NCBI GenBank assembly: GCA_020634855.1
Contig: JACKAU010000007.1
Span: forward strand, 62,001 to 126,000
Origin: Anaerolineales bacterium
GTDB lineage: Bacteria > Chloroflexota > Anaerolineae > 4572-78 > J111
Direction: 5' to 3'
Length of the DNA: 64,000 nt
Shown: positions 33,975 through 41,969 of the stretch, piece after piece
Position numbering within the stretch: the first letter of the stretch is position 1
Layout of the letters: each line of letters opens with the position of its first letter
Translations under genes and position numbers: made by a program
The notes under the pieces: generated by a model
Databases searched by the model: none
Told to the model about the DNA's origin: nothing
Seen by the model: only the letters and a program-made list of their open reading frames with translations

Positions 33975-36900
33975 ATGAGCGATAAGCATAAAACAAAAGC
34001 CCAACTGGTTAATGAGTTGGCTCAGATGCGCCAGCGCGTGTCTGAATTGGAAGATTTAACAGTTAAATATCAGCATCAAGAGACGGAACTGAAAATGCAG
34101 GCTGAAGGAAATCAGCGCCAATTGATTGAATCACTCCATCAAGCCAGCAATATTTTGAGCAGTTCTCTCAATTATGCCACTGTTCTCGATTACACCCTCG
34201 AACAGCTTGGTCAATTTATTCCCCACAATGCGGCCTGCATCATGCTGGCTGAAGGCGATGCCGCTCAAATTTTTCGATGGCATGGCTATGTATGGTCTGA
34301 AACCAAAAACGCCATCTCTTCCCTTATATTCAATATCAATGACATCCCTCCCCTGAGACAAGTTCGACAAACCTGGCAGGCATTAGTTTTACCTGTCGTT
34401 AAGGAAGGCGATCTGTGGCTGCACCAGCTTGGCGATGATTGGATCAAATCTCATCTAACCGCTCCGATTGTGGTCCGCAATCAGGTGGTTGGGTTCATTA
34501 ATGTCGATAGTAACAAACCCGGTTTTTATTCCCAATTGGATGCCGATCGCTTGCAGCTATTTATCAATCAGGCCGCCATTTCGCTTACAAACGCCCAGGT
34601 TTACGATCAAGCCCGACGCGAGAGCGCCCAGCGGCTGGCGGTGTTACGCAAAGAGCGTAACTTTGCCTCAGCCGTACTCAATACGGTCGGCGCGTTGGTC
34701 ATGGTGGTTACCCCTCAGGGCCGGGTGCTGCGCTTTAACCGCGCCTGCGAACAAACCACCGGCTATTCGTTGGATGACATTCGCGGTGAATATTTTTGGG
34801 ATATTTTCCTCTCAGCCGCCGATAAAAATCGGATTCAGCAGGGATTTGAAACCCTTCACCAGACCGGTTTACCTTATGAGTATGAATGTACCTGGCTGAC
34901 TAAGGATCGCCGCACCCGGATCATTGCCTGGGTGAATACGATTCTCCTTGATAACGAAGGACGCACGGAATATGTTATTAGCACCGGCACCGATATTACC
35001 GAACGCCGGCAGCTTGAGGATCGACTGGCGGCCATTCACCAACTGGGACGCGAATTGAATTTACTGCGGGATGAGACCGCCATCTGTAAAAACGCGCTGG
35101 ATACGGTCTCCTTTCTGCTGCAAATCAAAAGCTCCGGTTATGGCGTTCTGGATAGGGCTTCCGCGAAGCTAACCTATCAGTACTATCCTCGCCGGGGCAT
35201 TCCTGAAGTCATCGAACTCAACCTGCCTCTGGCCCACGATGAGCGCCTTAATCTGCTCAAGACGATACGCGGCTATGATAACGGGACTATGGAAGATACG
35301 CAGCCGTCACTGTCTGTTTTGGCTTCAAACCCCTATCCCTCCTGGCTTTCGGCTTCTATGAAAGTCCGTGAACGGACGATCGGCGTGATTGACGTTGAGT
35401 GCCAGCCACCCCACCACTTTAGCGAAAACGATCGGCGTTTGCTGCAAACTCTGGCCGATCAAACCGCGGTCGCTTTGGAAAACGCCCGGCTGTACCGGGA
35501 AACCCAGCAGCGGGTCGATGAACTGACCACGCTGACCATGATTAGTCAGGCGATCACCTCCACCTTAAAAATCGAGAATACGCTGACCATCATCACCGAT
35601 CACACCATCCGGCTGCTCAACGCGACCGCCGCTTCGGTGGTGTTGGTTGATCAAACTCGGGGCGATATGTGGTTCAATGCCGCCTCCGGGGGCCAATCCG
35701 ATTTTGTCAAAGGTAAACGGCTGCCGGCTGGAGAGGGTATTGTGGGCTGGGTCATTCAACGGAGCGAAGCCGCCTTGGTTCCCGATGTCTCCCAAGACCC
35801 TCGATTTTTTGGCAAAATCGATCTACAAACCGGCTTCAAGACTCGCTCGGTTATTTGTGTGCCGTTGCAAAGCGGTACATCGACTACCGGCGCTATTGAA
35901 GTGATAAATAAAATCGACGGCACTTTTACCAATGAGGATTTAAGGCTATTGACTTGGCTGGCGACGCCCGCCTCGATTGCGTTGGAAAACGCCCGGCTGT
36001 TTGAAGCGGAAAGATCGGCCCGGAAACAAGCTGAAATTCTGCGGGAAGCAACATCCACCCTAACCTCTACGCTTGAGCTCGACAAGGTTCTCAATGACAT
36101 TCTGGTTCACCTCGAACATATGGTGCCATATGACCATGCCTTCGTCTTTCTGCACCGAGAAGACGAATGGCTTCAGATTGTGGGCGAACGGGGCCAAACA
36201 GCGATGGCCCAGTCGGTGGGCCATCGCCACTCAACCGACAACGCTATCTACCAGGAAATCCGTAAAACGGCCCATCCGGTTATCCTGGCCGATGCTCAAA
36301 CCGATGCCCACTTCAAAACCTGGAACAGCACCGATAAGGTTAGGGGATGGATGGGGGTGCCGTTGATTGTCCAAAACAAGGTCATCGGCTGTTTAACCTT
36401 GAACAGTGGGCAGGTCAACGCCTATGACCAGATCGAGGCGTATCTGGCTCAGGCTTTTGCCAATCAGGCGGCGGTGGCTATTCAAAACGCGCAGTTGTTC
36501 CAGCAGGTGCGCACCGGGCATAATCAGCTTCAATCTTTATCGCGACGACTGGTTGAAGTGCAGGAGACAGAACGGCGGAACATTGCCCGCGAACTTCACG
36601 ATGAAGCCGGCCAGGCTCTAACCTCGCTGATGGTCGGACTGCGCTTGCTGGAAAGTGAAAAAGAGTGCCCGGAGGCCATCGTCGAGCGGGCCACAGAATT
36701 GCGCCGGGTTACGAACGATGTGTCGGAAAACTTACACCGGTTGGCCATCAATTTACGCCCGGCCAGTTTAGATTATCTGGGTCTGGTGGCGGCCTTGCGC
36801 CAATATTTGAAAGGCTTTGGCCGCCAGCACGAGATCGCCATTCATTTTGAACCGGTAGGGTTTGATGACCAACGCTTGCCCACATCGATCGAAACCAATC

Positions 36901-37190
36901 TTTATCGCATTGTTCAAGAAGCGTTAACCAATGTCGCCCGACACGCACAAGCCACCCGTCTAGACATTTTACTGGAACGGCGCGATGGGCAGGTGATTAC
37001 GATTATAGAAGACAATGGCGTCGGCTTTGACCCTGACGAGGCAAAGCAGAGAGGTCGCCTTGGTATTCTAGGCATCAGAGAAAGAACTGAAATGCTGAAC
37101 GGGACGTTAACCGTTGAAAGCACAATTGGTACTGGTACAACAATATACGTAGAGGTTCCTTATGACAACTCAGATTCTAATAGCGGATGA
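33975..37190 (+). CDS. Cytoplasmic multi-sensor histidine kinase, NarL-partner (HisKA_3) type
   Basis: A 1071-residue kinase without membrane helices. Order: short coiled coil (1-40), GAF1 (about 45-215), PAS (about 230-345, ending TGTDITERRQLEDR), GAF2 (353-505), GAF3 (513-680), GAF4 (687-845), HisKA_3 dimerisation helix (857-930) with phospho-acceptor His875 in ELHDEAGQ, and HATPase (960-1065) with VQEALTNVARHA, EDNGVGFD and GRLGILGIRERTEML. It would autophosphorylate and pass phosphate to the response regulator whose gene overlaps its 3' end by 29 nt. Signals are likely small cytoplasmic ligands or redox state; none can be named. No clear ribosome site precedes ATG 33975. Confidence 0.95.
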   Translation: MSDKHKTKAQLVNELAQMRQRVSELEDLTVKYQHQETELKMQAEGNQRQLIESLHQASNILSSSLNYATVLDYTLEQLGQFIPHNAACIMLAEGDAAQIFRWHGYVWSETKNAISSLIFNINDIPPLRQVRQTWQALVLPVVKEGDLWLHQLGDDWIKSHLTAPIVVRNQVVGFINVDSNKPGFYSQLDADRLQLFINQAAISLTNAQVYDQARRESAQRLAVLRKERNFASAVLNTVGALVMVVTPQGRVLRFNRACEQTTGYSLDDIRGEYFWDIFLSAADKNRIQQGFETLHQTGLPYEYECTWLTKDRRTRIIAWVNTILLDNEGRTEYVISTGTDITERRQLEDRLAAIHQLGRELNLLRDETAICKNALDTVSFLLQIKSSGYGVLDRASAKLTYQYYPRRGIPEVIELNLPLAHDERLNLLKTIRGYDNGTMEDTQPSLSVLASNPYPSWLSASMKVRERTIGVIDVECQPPHHFSENDRRLLQTLADQTAVALENARLYRETQQRVDELTTLTMISQAITSTLKIENTLTIITDHTIRLLNATAASVVLVDQTRGDMWFNAASGGQSDFVKGKRLPAGEGIVGWVIQRSEAALVPDVSQDPRFFGKIDLQTGFKTRSVICVPLQSGTSTTGAIEVINKIDGTFTNEDLRLLTWLATPASIALENARLFEAERSARKQAEILREATSTLTSTLELDKVLNDILVHLEHMVPYDHAFVFLHREDEWLQIVGERGQTAMAQSVGHRHSTDNAIYQEIRKTAHPVILADAQTDAHFKTWNSTDKVRGWMGVPLIVQNKVIGCLTLNSGQVNAYDQIEAYLAQAFANQAAVAIQNAQLFQQVRTGHNQLQSLSRRLVEVQETERRNIARELHDEAGQALTSLMVGLRLLESEKECPEAIVERATELRRVTNDVSENLHRLAINLRPASLDYLGLVAALRQYLKGFGRQHEIAIHFEPVGFDDQRLPTSIETNLYRIVQEALTNVARHAQATRLDILLERRDGQVITIIEDNGVGFDPDEAKQRGRLGILGIRERTEMLNGTLTVESTIGTGTTIYVEVPYDNSDSNSG

Positions 37191-37836
37191 TCAAGGCTTA
37201 TTAAGAGCCGGCCTGCGGGCCTTATTAAGCAACGAACCTGATCTGGAAGTGATCGGGGAAGCGGAGAACGGCGCGACCGTCCTCAAACTAGCCAGGGAGC
37301 TGTCGCCGGAGGTAATCTTGCTGGATATCAGCATGCCCGAATTGGATGGTATCGAAGCGACCAAACGTCTGAAAGATATTCTCCCTGACGCTAAGGTACT
37401 CATTATTACCGTCCACGAGGATGAAAGCTTGCTGCAAGAGGCCATTCACGCCGGAGCGGCGGGGTACATCGTCAAGCGGGCCGTCGAGTCTGAACTGATC
37501 GATGCCATTCGGGCTGTCCGCCGGGGCGATATGTACATTCACCCCACGATGACGCGGGCCTTACTTAAAGATTTCTCGACAACCGGCAGCGCCCCCCAAC
37601 AGGTGGCACCATCGACCCCCAAAACCATGGAACAGCCCGTAGAAGATCTGACCCCGCGCGAACTGGACGTCTTACGCCTAATCGCTAAGGGCTGCACCAA
37701 TCGCCAGATGGCCGAAGAGTTGAGTATTAGCGTGCGCACGGTCGAAGGGCATCGTGCTAATTTGATGGGTAAATTACATCTGCAAGGACGCGTGGAGTTG
37801 GTGCGTTACGCCAGAGAAAATAACCTAGTTGAATAA
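37162..37836 (+). CDS. NarL/FixJ-family response regulator
   Basis: A 224-residue two-domain regulator. The receiver (residues 1-120) has acidic pair D9-D10, phospho-acceptor D55 (ILLDISMPELDG), Thr83-region ITVHED and Lys in YIVKRA. A Pro/Ser-rich linker leads to a LuxR/GerE helix-turn-helix (about 158-220: LTPRELDVLRLIAKGCTNRQMAEEL, SVRTVEGHRANLMGKL). It starts inside the 3' end of the HisKA_3 kinase gene (29-nt overlap, GAGG before ATG), so it is clearly that kinase's partner. It should bind DNA as a dimer on phosphorylation; targets are unknown. Confidence 0.97.
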   Translation: MTTQILIADDQGLLRAGLRALLSNEPDLEVIGEAENGATVLKLARELSPEVILLDISMPELDGIEATKRLKDILPDAKVLIITVHEDESLLQEAIHAGAAGYIVKRAVESELIDAIRAVRRGDMYIHPTMTRALLKDFSTTGSAPQQVAPSTPKTMEQPVEDLTPRELDVLRLIAKGCTNRQMAEELSISVRTVEGHRANLMGKLHLQGRVELVRYARENNLVE

Positions 37837-38142
37837 ACATCGAACCGGCGTTAACTTCGCTCGAAAGTCAAGAATCTAAAACCAGGCATCAGGAGCTAGG
37901 AGTCAGGAATCAAGGTAATTCTAATGACTGACTCCTAATTTCTAGTTCCCACCTCAAACCAAGTAGTTTATACCTGGTTCAGTTCATTATTAGTCCCCGT
38001 TTACGTATAATAAACCCGAATATTTTACGCTTCATAAATAAAATCTATGCCCTTATACTAAAGGCATTAAGCTTTATTGTATGACCCTCGTTGTGGTAAA
38101 ATCCTAACAAAATAATATTTTCTTCCGGAGAGGAGGTCCAGT
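37837..38142. other. Intergenic region with imperfect hairpin
   Basis: GGAGTCAG (37899-37906) and CTGACTCC (37928-37935) form an 8-bp stem extendable with mismatches, possibly the regulator transcript's end; no T-tract follows. The downstream part is very AT-rich with a TATAAT at 38006-38011 that lacks a good -35 box. Confidence 0.4.
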
Positions 38143-38319
38143 ATGAGTAGAGGTACTGGAAATTTCCGTCAATCACCCGTGCTATATCTGACCGAATGGC
38201 TTTTCACTATCTTTGTCGGCCAGCGCAGCGATGGCACGATTTTCTATATTCGTTTTCTTGTTTTATTACCTTTACTGCTGTATCTATTCATTGTTGGCGC
38301 TCAAGCCGCCTTTGGTTGA
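38143..38319 (+). CDS. Small membrane protein of 58 residues, function unknown
   Basis: ATG 38143 to TGA 38317-38319. AGGAGG (38131-38136) with 6-nt spacing is one of the best ribosome sites in the window, which is the main reason to call the gene. The product begins MSRGTGNFRQSPVLYL, has a polar middle (GQRSDG) and a strongly hydrophobic segment from about residue 32 to 53 (FYIRFLVLLPLLLYLFIV). One membrane helix is certain and a second weaker one possible at 12-26. The next gene begins 15 nt downstream, so the two are a transcription unit. I recognise no family. Confidence 0.75.
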   Translation: MSRGTGNFRQSPVLYLTEWLFTIFVGQRSDGTIFYIRFLVLLPLLLYLFIVGAQAAFG

Positions 38320-38334
38320 CCAGGAGAACCACCC

Positions 38335-38784
38335 ATGAGATCCCTAACCATCTTTTTATGCGGCAGCAATTCAACCACGTTAAAGCGCATCGCCCGAACT
38401 CTAGCCATTGAAGGTGTCACGGTCCAAACCAGTACCGACCTCATTGACTGCATCCGACTTTCGGACGAACGCATCGACTTTTTGTTGATCGAACTGGATG
38501 GACTGTACGGCCATCTGCTTGGATTGCTACCTACCCTTCGCCGAAACGCGCCTAATTTACCCATTATCGGCCTCTTTACCCACTCTGAGATCGATCCCCT
38601 TATAACCGGTCTGGCTTATAGTTTAGAATTAGATGATTATTGGTTTGAAATCCCCCAGACCGAGGAACTCATTATCCGCTTTCCCCAAGTCGCCAACAAA
38701 TATTTATATGACGTCAGTTCCTCTATCTCAATCAACTCTTTCGCGACCTTGGAAAAGCAATTCAGGGTAGTCTTAAAGCCCTAA
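38335..38784 (+). CDS. Degenerate receiver-like (pseudo-receiver) protein
   Basis: A 149-residue protein with the alternating pattern of a CheY-like receiver: LTIFLCGSN at the start, a third strand FLLIELDG, and PIIGLFTHSE for the fourth strand. The acidic pair is missing (C9-G10-S11), the acceptor Asp is replaced by Glu53, and the usual Lys is absent, so it cannot work as a normal phospho-receiver; Glu53 may mimic the phosphorylated state. AGGAG lies 9 nt before ATG. It is coupled to the small membrane protein and ends at a strong terminator. Weak similarity means the receiver assignment is structural inference. Confidence 0.8.
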   Translation: MRSLTIFLCGSNSTTLKRIARTLAIEGVTVQTSTDLIDCIRLSDERIDFLLIELDGLYGHLLGLLPTLRRNAPNLPIIGLFTHSEIDPLITGLAYSLELDDYWFEIPQTEELIIRFPQVANKYLYDVSSSISINSFATLEKQFRVVLKP

Positions 38785-38796
38785 ACCGTGATCAAC

Positions 38797-38829
38797 AAAG
38801 CCGCACCTTAGCAGGAGTGCGGCTTTTTA
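38797..38829 (+). terminator. Intrinsic terminator
   Basis: AAAGCCGCAC (38797-38806) pairs with GTGCGGCTTT (38817-38826) and is followed by further T, 13 nt after the pseudo-receiver stop. The AAAG left arm also gives a T-run on the minus strand, so it may serve the convergent gene ending at 38916. Confidence 0.9.
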
Positions 38830-38915
38830 AATTAATTAACCTGGGTTCGACAACTAGACAGATTTCATACGATTAAGAAGATTTTTACCTATTTTCTATC
38901 GTTCAATTATAACCA

Positions 38916-40130
38916 CTACGATTCGCTGAAGATAATGAAATCCCACACCCACTGGTCGGGGCTGGACGAATACGACAGTGGCACCACCGGGGAAAGTTGG
39001 TTGCCCCCATCATCAGCCACGTAGATATTCCACACGCCGTCAGAAAAAGTCCCCGGCTCAAACTTCACATTACCAAATTTTACATAATCACAATCAAGGC
39101 AGTTAGTTGCGCTCCAGTGCCAATCGCTGAGGGCGCTTTCGACGTGGATACCGGATGAGTGATCACCCACAATTTTTAACCCGCCGATGGGAACATTGCT
39201 GGCCGTGACAATAGCCACATAGATGACAATGGCCTGATAATTGGTCCTTTGAAAGGCCCGGTTCCCCTGCTCTTTGACCGTAAATCGAAACGAGGGGGCC
39301 GGGGTATCCGTTGGCACAACCGGCGTCTCAGTCGGCTCCGGCTGTGAGAGAGTTTGGGCCGCCTGCACCGGAACCTGCGGCTGCGCCTCTAACTGAACGG
39401 GCGTCGGCGGCGGAGGGGGCGGTACCGGTGTGTCCGTTGGCGAGGGAACCGGCGTATCTGATGGGGATGGAGCTGGGCTGGGGGTTAGGGTTGGCACCGG
39501 TGTTGGGATATCGGTGGGGACTTTGTTGGGACTGGGCAGATCGGGATTTTCGATCACCGCAACCTCGATACCGGTCGGCGGCGGATCTTCAGCCGGCGGT
39601 TCGGGATTAGGGTTATTTGGATCGACGGTGGGGGTGAAAGTTGGTCGCAACGTTGGCTGAATATCAAAGACAGACCCAACCTGAGCCAACGCCGCCTCTT
39701 GGTCGCCCCGATTAACCTGAGTGTACACGGCAAAGATGACCGTACCGAACAAGAAAACCATGCCGATGAAAGCAATCGTCGCGATCAAATCGATGGTGGA
39801 TTTAGAAAGACCCAAAAAGCCGCTTTTTTTAGCTTTTGGTTTAGCTGCGGGAGCCTTTTTGTGGACCGTTTTCGCTCTAACACTTTTCTGGGGAGGGCGC
39901 TTCGACTTTGGGGCTACTTTGGCTTTAGCCTTAGGTTTACCTTTACTCCGGGTGTTTATCGGCTGGGCCGGGCGGGTTAAGTCAGCCTCAAGCATACGGC
40001 GCAATTCAGCCTCAAGCTGGTTGATCTCGGCCACAATTTGATACGGCGTATTTGGCCCATAATAAGCCTGATAGCGGCGCAACGTCTCAAGCCGGTATAT
40101 TTTTTGCTGGACGTGATAATCTATCGACAC
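38916..40130 (-). CDS. Single-pass membrane protein: helical-hairpin N-domain, Pro-rich stalk, beta-sandwich ectodomain
   Basis: A 404-residue protein. Residues 7-50 predict a helical hairpin (RLETLRRYQAYYGP, then AEINQLEAELRRM), like the short adaptor hairpins preceding effector domains in multi-domain Chloroflexota and cyanobacterial proteins. Residues 60-105 are Lys/Ala/Pro-rich, then one membrane helix (about 113-137). A long Pro/Thr stalk (about 150-280) carries the C-terminal beta domain (about 285-404), which has a CLDC pair and ends VWDFIIFSES. The orientation is cytoplasmic N-terminus and outside C-terminus. The start is GTG 40130 with no ribosome site, so it is uncertain. Function unknown; a wall-surface sensor or anchor is possible. 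Confidence 0.82.
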   Translation of the reverse strand: MSIDYHVQQKIYRLETLRRYQAYYGPNTPYQIVAEINQLEAELRRMLEADLTRPAQPINTRSKGKPKAKAKVAPKSKRPPQKSVRAKTVHKKAPAAKPKAKKSGFLGLSKSTIDLIATIAFIGMVFLFGTVIFAVYTQVNRGDQEAALAQVGSVFDIQPTLRPTFTPTVDPNNPNPEPPAEDPPPTGIEVAVIENPDLPSPNKVPTDIPTPVPTLTPSPAPSPSDTPVPSPTDTPVPPPPPPTPVQLEAQPQVPVQAAQTLSQPEPTETPVVPTDTPAPSFRFTVKEQGNRAFQRTNYQAIVIYVAIVTASNVPIGGLKIVGDHSSGIHVESALSDWHWSATNCLDCDYVKFGNVKFEPGTFSDGVWNIYVADDGGNQLSPVVPLSYSSSPDQWVWDFIIFSES

Positions 40131-40396
40131 GATGACAGTTCGCTTGATAAGTTAACATAAACTACTAATACTATCTTATCACAAATATTTATAAAAGCAA
40201 CCTCAACGAGTCTTTTTTAAGGAACGATACTAGATGTAGTATATGTATTGCTGCTTTAGCTCAATATACAGTAGGTTTGCCCACATATATTCTTGTTATA
40301 ACAAATAACTGAAATCTTGTCATTTTCGAAACTTCCTGATACGATCTCTATCTTACCTCAAGCGGCTGTTTCAGCCGGCTAGAAAACAGACACCCT
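40131..40396. other. Divergent intergenic region
   Basis: About 265 AT-rich bases between the minus-strand membrane protein and the MFS gene. No promoter with correct spacing, hairpin or small gene could be supported. Confidence 0.35.
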
Positions 40397-41659
40397 ATGC
40401 ATATTCCTCTGATCGGTCAATACATCGATCTCGTTAGCAACAACCGCAATTTCCGTTATCTCTGGTTTAGCCAGGTCATCAGCTTATTGGGCGATTGGTT
40501 TAATCTGATTGCCTCAGCCAAGTTAATTGAAGATCTGTCAGGATCCGGGTTGGCCTTCAGCGGTTTGTTTCTGGCCCGCCTGCTGCCGCCGTTTGTCCTT
40601 GGCCCGGTTGCCGGCGTTCTAGCCGACCGATTTGATCGCCGTCGGATTTTGATTGTAAGCGATCTGCTGCGCTGCCTGATAGTGTTGGGCTTTCTCTTTG
40701 TCCGCACCTCAGAGGATATCTGGTTGATTTATGTGTTGACCACGTTGCAACTCAGCATCGGCGCCTTTTTCGAACCGACGCGATCGGCGGTGCTACCCGG
40801 CTTGGTCACCCGGAAAGATTTGATCACCGCCAACGCCCTATCCGGTGCAACGTGGAGCAGCATGCTGGCTTTAGGCGCCGCCGCTGGGGGCGCAGTGACC
40901 ACCCTGCTCGGCACAACGACCGCGTTTATGATCGACGCCGCCACCTATCTTGTCTCGGCCTACCTCATCACCCGTATCGCTTTCCCGTCAATCATAGAAT
41001 TGGTGTCGCCAACCGCGTCACGATCCAAGGGTTGGCAAACCTTCGTCGATGGGCTGCAATATCTGTGGCAGCGGCCGGCCACGTTGATCGTGACCTTCTT
41101 GAAAGCTTCCAGCGCCATCACCTATGGTAGCATTGATATTGTCCAGGTTTCATTTGCCAGTATATTTCCAGTGTGGGGCAATGAGGCGGCGACGCTGGGC
41201 CTGATCTACTTTGTGATTGGCTTGGGCACTGGTTTGGGGCCAATTGTGGCCCAACGATTTACTAAGGAGCAGTTACGGCCAATGTATTGGGCTATTTTAA
41301 TCGCATACGGGCTGATGGTCGCCGGTTATCTATTAATTGGCTGGGGATCGCTGTTAACCATTATTCTGATCGGGACCTTCGTCCGAACCATCGGTACCGG
41401 CATCAACTGGGTTTACTCCTCGTCGCTCTTGCAAATGAGCGTGCCTAACAACTTTCTAGGGCGCGTTTTTGCCTTTGATCTGGCGATGACAACCCTGGCC
41501 GCTTCAACTTCAACTTTATGGGCCGGCTGGGCTAAAGATATGCTGGGCTTATCGCCCAACCAAATTGCGCTCGTTATGGCCGGCGTTAGTCTGGTAATGG
41601 GGATTGGCTGGTTAATCTATCTATCCAGCTTCGCCAAGAGATCGCAGCCGTCGTTATGA
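40397..41659 (+). CDS. MFS transporter (MFS_3, enterobactin-exporter/macrolide-efflux-like)
   Basis: A 420-residue integral membrane protein with about 12 hydrophobic helices. The start NRNFRYLWFSQVISLLGDW and the loop-2 signature GVLADRFDRRRILI are typical of the MFS_3 group that exports siderophores, macrolides or other small molecules. The sixth loop is charged and short. Substrate cannot be predicted. ATG 40397 has no clear ribosome site. It stands alone between a surface protein and the signalling genes and has no obvious functional link to either. Confidence 0.93.
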   Translation: MHIPLIGQYIDLVSNNRNFRYLWFSQVISLLGDWFNLIASAKLIEDLSGSGLAFSGLFLARLLPPFVLGPVAGVLADRFDRRRILIVSDLLRCLIVLGFLFVRTSEDIWLIYVLTTLQLSIGAFFEPTRSAVLPGLVTRKDLITANALSGATWSSMLALGAAAGGAVTTLLGTTTAFMIDAATYLVSAYLITRIAFPSIIELVSPTASRSKGWQTFVDGLQYLWQRPATLIVTFLKASSAITYGSIDIVQVSFASIFPVWGNEAATLGLIYFVIGLGTGLGPIVAQRFTKEQLRPMYWAILIAYGLMVAGYLLIGWGSLLTIILIGTFVRTIGTGINWVYSSSLLQMSVPNNFLGRVFAFDLAMTTLAASTSTLWAGWAKDMLGLSPNQIALVMAGVSLVMGIGWLIYLSSFAKRSQPSL

Positions 41660-41969
41660 GTGTCGAAAGCTAGAAGGATGCATTTCAGAAAGGGCAACCC
41701 ACGGGTTGAAACACTGAATCATTGAAAAGGATGATGTCACTGAACGCTCGCTTTAGCCTTTCGGTTCCACATAAGGTTGGATTGAGGTGAATCCGGCGTG
41801 TAGAGACTTCAATGTTCTCACTTCCATCAGTGCGTCAGTGCTTCTATCTCGGCCCATAACTGAAAGGCAACCTAGTTAGAAAATCCTGTTGCCCGCGTGC
41901 TTCAACCGTGCTATACTGGATATAACCTTAAGTTGAACCGGTACAGCACATTAAATTAAAGGCACAATA
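41660..41969. other. Intergenic region upstream of the large signalling cluster
   Basis: About 310 bases without a gene. It contains the promoter candidate given separately at 41889-41917. Nothing else recognisable was seen. Confidence 0.4.
41889..41917 (+). promoter_or_regulatory. Probable promoter of the 41970-48848 signalling operon
   Basis: TTGCCC (41889-41894), a 17-bp spacer and TATACT (41912-41917), 4/6 and 5/6 matches. The transcript would start about 45 nt before the first gene. Confidence 0.6.
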
